From contig JADJUE010000001.1 in assembly GCA_016710785.1 (NCBI GenBank), forward strand, positions 682,001-746,000: a DNA stretch of 64,000 bases. The letters run 5' to 3'. The notes under the pieces are model-generated. The model did not search any database. It was not told the origin of the DNA and saw only the letters and a list, made by a program, of their open reading frames with translations. The translations under genes and the position numbers were made by a program. How positions within the stretch are numbered: the stretch's first letter is position 1; each line of letters opens with the position of its first letter. Below are positions 53,497 to 60,822 of this stretch, piece by piece. Source of the stretch: Candidatus Epilinea brevis. Lineage in GTDB: Bacteria; Chloroflexota; Anaerolineae; Epilineales; Epilineaceae.

Positions 53497-55061
53497 AGAC
53501 GGTGGCGGCGGGCGACGAGGGGTATGGGCTGCTCAGGGACTTCATCAGGGTGCTGGACGCGCCCGTGGCTGAGGGCGGGGTGAGCGATGTGCAGTTTCCG
53601 GCGGCCATTCAGGAGGTGCTGGATGTGGACGGCGCGCTGTGGTACCTGGCGGCCATCAACCTCTTTACCAACTACGACAGCTATTACGCCGGGCATAACT
53701 TCTTCCTGTACCGCTCGCCGGAGGACGGGCGCTTCAACATCCTGCTGTGGGATGTGAACGAGAGCTTCGGCGTCTTCCCCGGCGCGGGCATCAGTCCGGC
53801 GGACAGCCTGGCGGTGGCCCATACCGATCCCTTCCTGATGGCCAGCGGGCAGCAGGCCGCGGAGCGCCCTCTCATCCGCCGCCTTCTGGCCGTGCCGGAG
53901 TTCCGCGCCGATTACCTGGCCCATATGCGCACGCTCCTGGACGGCGCCTTCCAGCCGGCGGAGGTGGAGCGGCGCGTCGCCGCCTTGCAGGACGTGGTGC
54001 GTGCCGACCTGGCGGAAGATCCCAACCGCATCTACGGCATGGACCTGTTCGCGGCCAACGCGGCGGAGGACGTGAACGCCCTGGGGCGGGCGGTGCCCGG
54101 CATCCTCAAGGTGACGCGGCTGCGCGACGAATGGCTGCGGGCGCGGCCGGACCTGCAGCCCCCCGACCATGGCCTGGCGGCGGTGTCCTTTGCGCCGCCG
54201 GCGCCGGCGGCGGGCCAGCCCATCGAGGTCACGGTTCGCTTCAGCGGCGCGGACCGCCCCGCCGGGGTGAGCCTGCTGGTGCGCGTGAACCACGCCGCGC
54301 CGCAGGTGCTGGCGATGGTCGCGGCGGCGGACGGGGCCGGCTGGACTGCCACCCTGACGGGCCAGGCCGCCGGCGCCCAGATCACGCTGTATGCCCGCGC
54401 CGCCTTTAGCGACGGCCGCTCGGCCTTCTATCCGGCGGCCAACCTGACCGAGCCCTGGCACCTGACGGTGGGCGGGCCGGCATTGCCGCCGCTCGATGGC
54501 CCGCTGGCGCTCAACGAGCTGCTGGCCGATAACGTGGCCGGCGACCGGGACCAGGCCGGCGAGCGGGAGGACTGGGTGGAGCTCACCAACCGCGGCACCG
54601 ATCCCGTCTCCCTGCTGGGTTACCACCTCTCCGATGACCCGCTGGACCCCTGGCTGTACGCCCTGCCGGACGTGGTGCTGCCGCCCGGCGGCTTCTACCG
54701 CCTGTGGTGCGACGGCGACCTGGACCAAGGCCCCGATCACGCCCCCTTCAAGCTGGCCAAGGGCGGCGAGACGGTGCTGCTCAGCACCCGCGACGCCGCG
54801 GCCGACCAGACGACCTTCGAAGCCCTGGACCCGGACGCCAGCTGGGCCCGCGTGCCGGACGGCAACGGCGAATGGCGGGTCTGCGACAGCCCGTCGGGGA
54901 TGGCGGCCAACCGCTGCGGCGGGGCCGGCGTGCCCTCGGCGACACCGACGGCAACCGCGGGCGTGACGGTAACCGCGAGCGCCTCGGCCACGGCCACCGC
55001 GACGGGCACCCCGGGCGGAGCGAAGGCCGGGCGCGTCCTCCTGCCCTGGCTGGGGCGCTGA
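53253..55061 (+). CDS. CotH-like protein, C-terminal part, with lamin-tail domain
   Basis: From about 53465 this frame reads as CotH sequence: LRWLGADLAPYRQAYELKT, YLAAINLFTNYDSYYAGHNFFLY and FNILLWDVNESFG, the last with the Asp expected at the active site. The ~70 residues before it (53253-53465) are G-tract encoded. Further on are a beta domain, a lamin-tail domain (LALNELLADNVAGD...DWVELTNRG, LPDVVLPPGGFYRLWCDGD), a Thr/Ala-rich linker and the terminal RVLLPWLGR. With one more G in the ten-G run at 53258 both parts become a single ~805-aa protein. The GTG start at 53253 is unlikely to be used. Confidence 0.75.
   Translation: MPGGGIGSFGGGGVVGGRGCRPGRPRFWGETGAWRGEAPRGGPRCLGGGAGSRARGRGGGFRATLRWLGADLAPYRQAYELKTVAAGDEGYGLLRDFIRVLDAPVAEGGVSDVQFPAAIQEVLDVDGALWYLAAINLFTNYDSYYAGHNFFLYRSPEDGRFNILLWDVNESFGVFPGAGISPADSLAVAHTDPFLMASGQQAAERPLIRRLLAVPEFRADYLAHMRTLLDGAFQPAEVERRVAALQDVVRADLAEDPNRIYGMDLFAANAAEDVNALGRAVPGILKVTRLRDEWLRARPDLQPPDHGLAAVSFAPPAPAAGQPIEVTVRFSGADRPAGVSLLVRVNHAAPQVLAMVAAADGAGWTATLTGQAAGAQITLYARAAFSDGRSAFYPAANLTEPWHLTVGGPALPPLDGPLALNELLADNVAGDRDQAGEREDWVELTNRGTDPVSLLGYHLSDDPLDPWLYALPDVVLPPGGFYRLWCDGDLDQGPDHAPFKLAKGGETVLLSTRDAAADQTTFEALDPDASWARVPDGNGEWRVCDSPSGMAANRCGGAGVPSATPTATAGVTVTASASATATATGTPGGAKAGRVLLPWLGR
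53258..53267 (+). repeat. Ten-G homopolymer at the CotH frame junction
   Basis: A run of exactly ten G in the coding strand where the reading frame changes. Both frames stay open through the following 200 bp of G-rich DNA. It is a candidate slipped-strand phase-variation site, or a homopolymer sequencing error. Confidence 0.85.
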
Positions 55062-55076
55062 GAACGGCGGGCCGAC

Positions 55077-55162
55077 CTCCCCGGCGGTTGACATTGCGGG
55101 CCGTCTCCCCCCGGCGGTTGAAACCGCGGCTCTACACACGAAGCCGGCCTTCGCCGGCTCCA
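55077..55162. repeat. REP-like hairpin repeat
   Basis: CCCCGGCGGTTGA occurs twice, followed by an AAGCCGGC/GCCGGCTT-type hairpin (near 55141-55160). It lies between the CotH gene and the next promoter; it can act as terminator for the CotH operon. No coding potential is seen. Confidence 0.5.
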
Positions 55163-55210
55163 TGGCGTTGGCCCGACGACCGATAGGGCAGTCGGCGGGT
55201 GGGTTCCGGC

Positions 55211-55219
55211 TGCTATACT
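55211..55219 (+). promoter_or_regulatory. Extended -10 promoter TGC-TATACT, probably leaderless
   Basis: TG-C-TATACT ends 6 nt before the ATG at 55226. There is no recognisable -35, as expected for an extended -10 promoter. Confidence 0.6.
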
Positions 55220-55225
55220 CCGCGC

Positions 55226-55750
55226 ATGGAGAAACGACCGCTGCTCGCCGTACTGGTCACCGTGGCTGTGGCCGCCGCCCTGATGGTGGCGGACCGCAAG
55301 GATCCGGCGTCTCCCGCGGCGCCCGAAGAGCCGGTGCCGCAGCCCACGGCGGCCGGCGGAAAGGTCAGGCCCATGATCATCAGCCCGACGCCGGCGATTG
55401 CGGTCGGCGCCTTCCCGTCCTCCGCCGCAACCGTGTCCGCCGCCGACTTGCCCGACCCGGCATCGCGCGTCCTGCCGCCGGTGGCGACCGCCATCGCCGA
55501 CTTCGCCGGCCAGGCGCAGGTGGACCCCGCCGCGGTGATCCTGCGGCAGTTCGAGCGCGTCACCTGGCCCGACGGCTCCTTGGGCTGCCCGCAGCCGGGG
55601 ATGATGTACACCCAGGCGCTGGTCGACGGCTACTGGCTGGAGCTGGCCGCCGGCGACCGCAGCGCGGAGTACCACACGGATCTGGATGGGCGCGCGGTCA
55701 GCTGCCGCTCGGGCCCGCCGACGGGATCGGGCCTGGACAGCACCCAGTAG
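55226..55750 (+). CDS. Exported protein with conserved DGSLGCPQPG motif
   Basis: Protein of 174 aa; the ATG at 55226 follows the promoter and gives a signal anchor (LLAVLVTVAVAAALMVA). A Pro/Ala-rich linker precedes a C-terminal domain with VTWPDGSLGCPQPGMMY and GYWLELAAGDRSAEYHTD. I have seen this pattern in small exported proteins of Chloroflexota and cyanobacteria annotated as hypothetical; its function is unknown. Two cysteines could form a disulfide. Confidence 0.7.
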   Translation: MEKRPLLAVLVTVAVAAALMVADRKDPASPAAPEEPVPQPTAAGGKVRPMIISPTPAIAVGAFPSSAATVSAADLPDPASRVLPPVATAIADFAGQAQVDPAAVILRQFERVTWPDGSLGCPQPGMMYTQALVDGYWLELAAGDRSAEYHTDLDGRAVSCRSGPPTGSGLDSTQ

Positions 55751-55838
55751 GGTAGCGGCACGGGCTTGCCCTGCCCCGGACGCGCGGATGGCACTCAGAC
55801 AGCGCTCGGACGGCTACCCACCGTCGCCACTCCCCCAC

Positions 55839-55893
55839 AAAAAAATCGGGCCAGTGTCCTTGATCACCGCCCATAGTGATCGACACCGGCCCG
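55839..55893 (-). terminator. Intrinsic terminator of sRNA-2
   Basis: On the minus strand a 12-bp stem (CGGGCC outer part, with an inner GATCAC/GTGATC stem, 55847-55893) is followed by seven U (55845-55839). A complete Rho-independent terminator, with no minus-strand ORF upstream of it. Confidence 0.85.
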
Positions 55894-55978
55894 TGAGTGT
55901 AGCTTGTAACCCCCTGCGCAGTCGCCTCCCTTGCGGTCAGCTGACCCCCACACAGGCGCAGAAGATCGATCGGCTACG
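55839..55978 (-). ncRNA. Candidate small RNA 2 (~140 nt)
   Basis: Bounded by an extended -10 promoter and a Rho-independent terminator on the minus strand. Near the 5' end CCCGUAGC can pair with GCUAC and ACGGG just before the terminator, closing the molecule. Inside, CUGCGC pairs with GCGCAG around the box CUGUGUGGGGGUC, which runs into a GGUC/GACC hairpin. The same box, hairpin and layout occur in the neighbouring sRNA 1. No credible ORF is present. Not recognised as a family I know. Confidence 0.65.
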
Positions 55979-55984
55979 GGCGCC

Positions 55985-55993
55985 AGTATAACA
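55985..55993 (-). promoter_or_regulatory. Promoter of sRNA 2
   Basis: Minus-strand TG-T-TATACT with an AT-rich spacer upstream. The -35 is weak. The predicted start is near 55978. Confidence 0.65.
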
Positions 55994-56148
55994 CAATAAT
56001 AACGGGTGTGGGCTAAAGATTTGATTAAGCCCGGCAGCCGCGGACGCGGCGCGCAACCAGCGGATGCAGGCTTGCCGGGACGCCCCCGAGGCGCGTGGAC
56101 GCCGTCGATCCACCGGCATTCGCCCCGGTTGCTGCCCATCGGCCGCCA
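55994..56148. other. Spacer between the two sRNA candidates
   Basis: No ORF or further RNA is recognised. A GGCT/AGCC imperfect inverted repeat with an AT-rich loop (about 56010-56032) could be an additional terminator. Confidence 0.35.
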
Positions 56149-56186
56149 ACAAAACGGGCCGGCCAACCCGAAGGTCGACCGGCCCG
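56149..56186 (-). terminator. Intrinsic terminator of sRNA 1
   Basis: Minus-strand stem CGGGCCGG/CCGGCCCG with a UUCG-centred inner part (56155-56186), followed by UUUUGUU. Confidence 0.8.
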
Positions 56187-56270
56187 AAGAGGCACGCAAC
56201 CGATGCACAACCCGGTCGCCGCTCGCGCGGCGACCCCCACACAGCCGCTGGCAGGTCGACGTGGCCTCTG
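56150..56270 (-). ncRNA. Candidate small RNA 1 (~120 nt)
   Basis: Lies upstream of sRNA 2 in the same orientation. From its promoter the RNA begins near 56270. AGAGG-CACG near the 5' end pairs with CGUG-CCUCU just before the terminator. The box CUGUGUGGGGGUC is at 56244-56232, about 26 nt from the predicted start (23 nt in sRNA 2), and leads into a strong GGUCGCCGC/GCGGCGACC hairpin. Shared architecture with sRNA 2 suggests paralogous RNAs. It has no ORF support. Confidence 0.65.
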
Positions 56271-56276
56271 GGAGGC

Positions 56277-56285
56277 AGTATACCA
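56277..56285 (-). promoter_or_regulatory. Promoter of sRNA 1
   Basis: Minus-strand TG-G-TATACT, the same extended -10 as that of sRNA 2. No -35 is obvious. Confidence 0.6.
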
Positions 56286-56379
56286 CGGCCGGCGGCGCGG
56301 CGGATAAAGATCGGCTTAAGATCTTAATGCGCTGGTGACCCCAATTGCCGGTGGCTCGCTGCTATCGCCCCATCCCCGA

Positions 56380-56409
56380 TTGGCCGCCCTGCCGCGGGGG
56401 CGTTAGAAT
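56380..56409 (+). promoter_or_regulatory. Promoter of the SRP RNA gene
   Basis: TTGGCC (56380-56385), an 18-bp spacer and TAGAAT (56404-56409), ~24 bp before the first base-paired nucleotide of the SRP RNA. Confidence 0.65.
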
Positions 56410-56432
56410 GATCGGGTTGCAGCCACGCCGGC

Positions 56433-56571
56433 GTCGGCCGGCGTCATCGGCTGGCCAGGGTCCCGTGCGGCGGGAGACTTCGAATCGCGTCAGGTCCGGA
56501 AGGAAGCAGCGCTAAGAGGCTCTTCCCGGGTGTTGCGGGGAAGCCTTGGCCTGCCGATGATGCCGACCGAC
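56433..56571 (+). ncRNA. ffs: Signal recognition particle RNA (bacterial small type)
   Basis: Contains the near-invariant SRP core GTCAGGTCCGGAAGGAAGCA at 56489-56508 and the following GCGCTAAGAG. A long terminal helix closes the molecule: 56433-56451 pairs with 56553-56571 with only two mismatches or wobbles, supporting these ends. The RNA binds Ffh and targets membrane and exported proteins co-translationally. It is encoded 35 bp upstream of the DUF348/3D gene and opposite the two sRNA candidates. Confidence 0.95.
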
Positions 56572-56606
56572 GCAGCCGTCGTAGCCCGGAGACCGCGCGA
56601 TCCGCC

Positions 56607-58193
56607 ATGACCAGCCCGCTTCCCACACGCCTCCCGCCCCCGGCCCCTCTGCCGCTGGTGCGCCGCCCCGCCCCGCGCCGGCGCCCGCGCGCCGCGGCGC
56701 CGTCCACCACGGGCCCTGCTACCTGGCTGCTGAGCTTCGGGCTGGCCTTTCTGGGCGGCATGGCCTACTGGCAGAGCGCGGTGCCCCTGCGCCTGGAGGT
56801 GGACGGCCAGGCTCGCGCCCTGCGCAGCCGCGCGGGCACGGTGGGCACGATGCTGCGCGAAGCGGGCGTGCGTCTGGATGCGGGCGATCACGTTCAGCCG
56901 CCCATCGGCGCCCGGCTGCAGGCGGGCGCGCGGGTGAAGGTGATCCACGCCCGGTCGTGGCTGCTGAAGGTGGACGGCCGTCGGCTGGAGCTGCGCAGCC
57001 TGGCGCCCAATCCGGCGGGGGTGCTGGCCGAGGCCGGCATCCTGCTGGGCCCTTCCGACCGCCTGCTCCTGGATGGGCGCATCAGCGCCGCGGACGCCAA
57101 GCTGGCGCCGCTTCCGGGCCTGGCGCCGCCGGTCCACACGGCGCGGCGGGTGGCCCTGGCGGCCGAAGCCGTCCCGCCTGAGGGCGCCCCGCCGGCCGAC
57201 CCCAACCCCAACCCCAAGGCCCGCCTGCGCCTGGAGGTGCTGCGCGCCCGGCCCTTCACGGTCGTCGAAGACGGCGTGACGCTCGCGGCCAAGGCCACGG
57301 GGGCCACGGTCGAAGAGGCCCTGACGGCCGCCGGCTTTGCCTTGGACGCGGACGACGAGCTGGCCCCCGCGCGCCAGGCGCCCTACCGTCCGGGGATGAC
57401 GGTGCTGCTCTCACGAGCCACAAGCCTGGTGGTGCAGGCCGACGGCGAGACGCGGCAGCTGCGGGTGAGCGGCAGCACGGTGGGCCAGGCCCTGGCCCGG
57501 GCGGGCCTGGCGCTGGGCGGGCGCGACTACAGCATCCCGGGGGCCGACGCGCCCTTGCAGGCGGACATGACGGTCAAGGTGGTGCGGGTGCGCGAGGACG
57601 TGCAGCTGAAGGAGGAGGAGATCCCCTTCGAGACGGAGACCCAGGTGGACGCCGAGCTGCCCTTGGGCGAGAACGAGGTGCTGCGCGAAGGCCAGAGCGG
57701 CCTCATCCGCCGCCGCATCGTGCTGACCTACGAGAACGGCCGCCTGATGAACCGCCAGGTGGCCGAAGAAGAGCGCCTGCGGGAGCCCGTCAGCCAGCTG
57801 CTGCGCACGGGCAGCAAGGTGGTCTGGCGCACGGTGGAGACGGAGCAGGGCCCCATGCGCTACTTCGCCCGCCTGCGGGTCTACGCGACAAGCTACAGCG
57901 CAGCGCGCGCCGGCACGCCGATCACGGCGCCCTGGTACGGCTACACCCGCTCGGGCCAGAAGATGCGCCGGGGCATCGTGGCGGTGGACCGCAAGCTCTT
58001 CCCCTTGGGCACGAACCTCTACGTGCCGGGCTACGGCGTCGGCCTGGCCGGCGACACGGGCGGCGGCATCAAGAACTTCCACATCGACCTGGGCTACGAC
58101 GACGACAACTACGTCAGCTGGCATCAATGGGTAGAGCTGTACCTGCTGGAGCCGGTGCCGCCGGGGATGGACCTGTCGCGGCTGGTGCGCTGA
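56607..58193 (+). CDS. DUF348-G5-3D domain cell-wall protein
   Basis: Protein of 528 aa. A basic Pro-rich cytoplasmic tail, then one membrane segment (WLLSFGLAFLGGMAYW). Three to four DUF348 repeats follow (LEVDGQARALRSRAGTVGTMLREAG; TVVEDGVTLAAKATGATVEEALTAAG; LVVQADGETRQLRVSGSTVGQALARAG), then a G5 domain (~315-395) and a C-terminal 3D domain. The 3D domain has its three Asp in GIVAVDRKLFPLG, LAGDTGGGIK and FHIDLGYDDD. This architecture is that of resuscitation or stationary-phase cell-wall hydrolases (YabE/YuiC-like), in which the 3D domain is a lytic-transglycosylase-like fold. Likely acts on peptidoglycan outside the membrane. Confidence 0.9.
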   Translation: MTSPLPTRLPPPAPLPLVRRPAPRRRPRAAAPSTTGPATWLLSFGLAFLGGMAYWQSAVPLRLEVDGQARALRSRAGTVGTMLREAGVRLDAGDHVQPPIGARLQAGARVKVIHARSWLLKVDGRRLELRSLAPNPAGVLAEAGILLGPSDRLLLDGRISAADAKLAPLPGLAPPVHTARRVALAAEAVPPEGAPPADPNPNPKARLRLEVLRARPFTVVEDGVTLAAKATGATVEEALTAAGFALDADDELAPARQAPYRPGMTVLLSRATSLVVQADGETRQLRVSGSTVGQALARAGLALGGRDYSIPGADAPLQADMTVKVVRVREDVQLKEEEIPFETETQVDAELPLGENEVLREGQSGLIRRRIVLTYENGRLMNRQVAEEERLREPVSQLLRTGSKVVWRTVETEQGPMRYFARLRVYATSYSAARAGTPITAPWYGYTRSGQKMRRGIVAVDRKLFPLGTNLYVPGYGVGLAGDTGGGIKNFHIDLGYDDDNYVSWHQWVELYLLEPVPPGMDLSRLVR

Positions 58194-58403
58194 GGTAGGC
58201 CTCCGAGGATCTTCCGGCGGCCCGTCGGCGGCCAATCTGCCCCCAACCCGATTCTGCTCCGATATTGCCGTCCCCAGGCCCTGACTGCGGCTATCTTGGT
58301 GGGCATGGCGGTGCCCTGCCGTCATGGCCGGACAGCCCGGTGCGGACAGCCCGGCGCGCGCGGCCCGGACGCGATCAACGACGGCGCTTGAAGGAGTAAG
58401 GCA
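58194..58403. other. Intergenic region upstream of the hydrolase gene
   Basis: 210 bp without a gene. A TATCTT at 58292 may be a -10 box, but the nearest TTG element is too far. AAGGAG precedes the ATG at 58404. Confidence 0.35.
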
Positions 58404-60149
58404 ATGGACCGCATCGACCCGACCCTCTCCAACGCGGACGCTACAGCCGCCGCGGACGCCCCGAAGCCGCGCATCCAGGTGCGCCGGCAGGCGGTGGTGG
58501 TCATCCACGGCATCGGCGAGCAGCGGCCGATGGGCACCTTGCGCAACCTGGCGGCCACCCTGGTGGGCGAGCGGCAGATGAGCCGGCCGGACCGGGCGGG
58601 CGGGCTGTGGGAGATCCGGCGGCTGCGGGCGGTCGTGCCGCCGCTGCGGGATGACGACGGCGACGTGGTGGAGACGGACTTCTACGAACTGTACTGGGCG
58701 CATCTGGTGCGGAACACGCATTGGCAGTCGGTGCTGTACTGGGTATGGCATCTCTGCCGGCAGAAGGTCCGGCCGGACCATGCCCAGAGGGCCAGACTGC
58801 GGAAGCTGCGATGGGTCATGGTCGGGCTGGCCGTGGCGATCCTCGTGGTCCTCCTGGTCACGCCGGACATCACGGCCTACGTGAACGGCGTCCTCACGCA
58901 CCTCAAGACGGACTCCGGCGGCTTGTCCACACTGTGGCGCCTGGCCCTGCGGGCCCTCACCTGGAGCCTGGCCGCCGGCGCGCCGCTGTTGCTGGCCTGG
59001 TGGGTCGCGCGCTCCTTCCTGGTGGACATCGTGGGTGATGCGGCGCGTTACCTGTCGCCGGAGCCGGACAACGTAGAAGCGCGGCAGAAGGTGATCGCCA
59101 GCGGCATGAAGCTGCTGAAGGAACTGCATCGCCAGGAGAACGTGAAGCGGGTCGTGCTGGTGGGGCACAGCCTGGGGAGCATCATCGGCTACGACCTGTT
59201 GACCACCTTCTTCGCCGATCAATGCCAGGGCGTGGTGGTGGACAAGCGGGAGCTGAACAAGCTGTTGGACCGGGCCCAGGATCTCATCGCGGCGGATCCG
59301 CGCCGGGTGGAGGACGGGGTGCCGCGCGAGCCGGCCGAAGCGGACGACACCTGGCAGACGGAACCCTACCTGACGGCTTTCGCGGCCTTTCAAGCGGCGC
59401 AGGATCGCTGCTTCAAGGCCTTCCGCAGCGATGCGCTGCGACGCGAGGTGCCGGACGGCGACCGCTGGCTGATCTCAGACTTCATTACCTGCGGCAGCCC
59501 GCTGGCCTACGCGGACTTCCTGCGCCGGCGGCTGCGCGCGGATCACGAGCGGGCCCTGGCCCGCGGCGACGCGGCCAGCTGCCCGCCGGAGCCGCTCTTG
59601 GACCGCGACCCGCGAACGCCTGTCGACCAGGAGCCGGGCTATACCTTCAAGCACCATGGCGACGGAATGTTCCGCCTGCATCAAGCCGCGCTGTTCGCCC
59701 TGTGCCGCTGGACGAACCTGTACTACCCGGGGGACATCGCGAGCGGTCCCCTGCGCGATCTGTTCGGGATCGGCATCGAGGACCTGCGGCTGGTACCGCG
59801 GGAGGCCGTGGACGGCAAGGGCAACTGGAGCCGGCGCATAGGCGCCCATGTGCGCTACTGGGAGACGGACAAGCGCGACGCCCCGCTGGCGGCATCGCGG
59901 GAGGCCCTGGGGCGGATCATCTTCGGCGCCGACTGGGTGCCGCCGCCGGTGGCCGAGACGGCCCGGCCGGTGAACCTGCGCTACGGACGCTACGCAGACG
60001 CCCCGCGGGATCCGTGGACGGCTGTGGGGCCGCGGGTGGCGGATGCTGGGGTGGACGGGTGGACGGCGGCGTGGGCGGCGGGGCAGGCGGGGTGGGCGCG
60101 GTGGTCGAGGCGTCAACCGTCGTCGACGGCGGCGGGTAGGCAGCTCTGA
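58404..60149 (+). CDS. Membrane-associated alpha/beta hydrolase
   Basis: Protein of 581 aa. The oxyanion region VVVIHGIGEQRPMGTL occurs near residue 32 and the nucleophile elbow VVLVGHSLGSIIGYDLL near residue 255, the signature of lipase-like alpha/beta hydrolases. Between them lie two membrane helices (WVMVGLAVAILVVLLV; SLAAGAPLLLAWWVA). A plausible catalytic His is in KHHGDGMF. The substrate is unknown; similar proteins are annotated as uncharacterised membrane hydrolases. The last ~40 residues are encoded by low-complexity GGCGGG repeats and may not be conserved. Confidence 0.8.
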   Translation: MDRIDPTLSNADATAAADAPKPRIQVRRQAVVVIHGIGEQRPMGTLRNLAATLVGERQMSRPDRAGGLWEIRRLRAVVPPLRDDDGDVVETDFYELYWAHLVRNTHWQSVLYWVWHLCRQKVRPDHAQRARLRKLRWVMVGLAVAILVVLLVTPDITAYVNGVLTHLKTDSGGLSTLWRLALRALTWSLAAGAPLLLAWWVARSFLVDIVGDAARYLSPEPDNVEARQKVIASGMKLLKELHRQENVKRVVLVGHSLGSIIGYDLLTTFFADQCQGVVVDKRELNKLLDRAQDLIAADPRRVEDGVPREPAEADDTWQTEPYLTAFAAFQAAQDRCFKAFRSDALRREVPDGDRWLISDFITCGSPLAYADFLRRRLRADHERALARGDAASCPPEPLLDRDPRTPVDQEPGYTFKHHGDGMFRLHQAALFALCRWTNLYYPGDIASGPLRDLFGIGIEDLRLVPREAVDGKGNWSRRIGAHVRYWETDKRDAPLAASREALGRIIFGADWVPPPVAETARPVNLRYGRYADAPRDPWTAVGPRVADAGVDGWTAAWAAGQAGWARWSRRQPSSTAAGRQL

Positions 60150-60168
60150 CGGGAGGCGGGGGGTTGAC

Positions 60169-60747
60169 TCAGGACGCCGTGCGGTACACCAATCGCAGCG
60201 CGTCCACGCTCGCGGCGTCGCGGATTGCGCTGAGCACGGCCCGCAGCAAGACGACGTCTGCTATGGCTCGGATCTCGGGGAGCAAGGCCAAGCCGGCGGC
60301 ACCAAACTTGAGGTCCAGGGCTACTTCGATACCGGTGAGAAGGCCGGAGCGGGATCCTTGAACCTGGCCTTCTTGTATGCCCTCAGCCCGGCCTTCGGTT
60401 CGTCCTTCGGTTCGCCCCTCGGTTCGTCCTTTGTCTCGTCCTTCAGCCAGCCATTGCTGGGCCAGGGTTTGCATGATGCTCGCTCCTTCCTGGGGCGCCG
60501 CGGCCTCCAATGCCGCGGACGCTTGCTCGCGGGTGACGGCGTCGCTCGCCCGCATCACATAGGATAGCAGGCGCAAGAGCAGGGTCTGGACGAAGGCGCG
60601 GTCGGGGTGGTGGCGCAGCAGGCTGGTGATGGCGATGAGTTGGGTGGACAGGTCGGCGCGGAAAGGGGTTGGCGCCGCATGGGTGACAGGTTTGCGCCAA
60701 TGGGTGATGGGCGGCGGCCCGGCCGGTGTGACAGACACCCGGATCAA
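60169..60747 (-). pseudogene. C-terminal fragment of an Rpn-family recombination-promoting nuclease
   Basis: The recognisable part, from TQLIAITSLLRHHPDRAFVQTLLLRLLSYV onward, matches the helical C-terminal half of Rpn/PD-(D/E)XK transposase-like nucleases. It includes the typical repeated EGRTEGRTEGRAEG segment encoded by GGTTCGTCC-type repeats. The nuclease domain that should precede it is missing; upstream frames are unrelated. It is therefore a truncated remnant, although a short protein could still be made. Confidence 0.65.
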
Positions 60748-60822
60748 CGGCCATTGCGCTTCGCGTCGAAATGCATATCATCGCCGCATCACTGTCGATC
60801 GAAGAGAGGAAAACGAGCGCAC

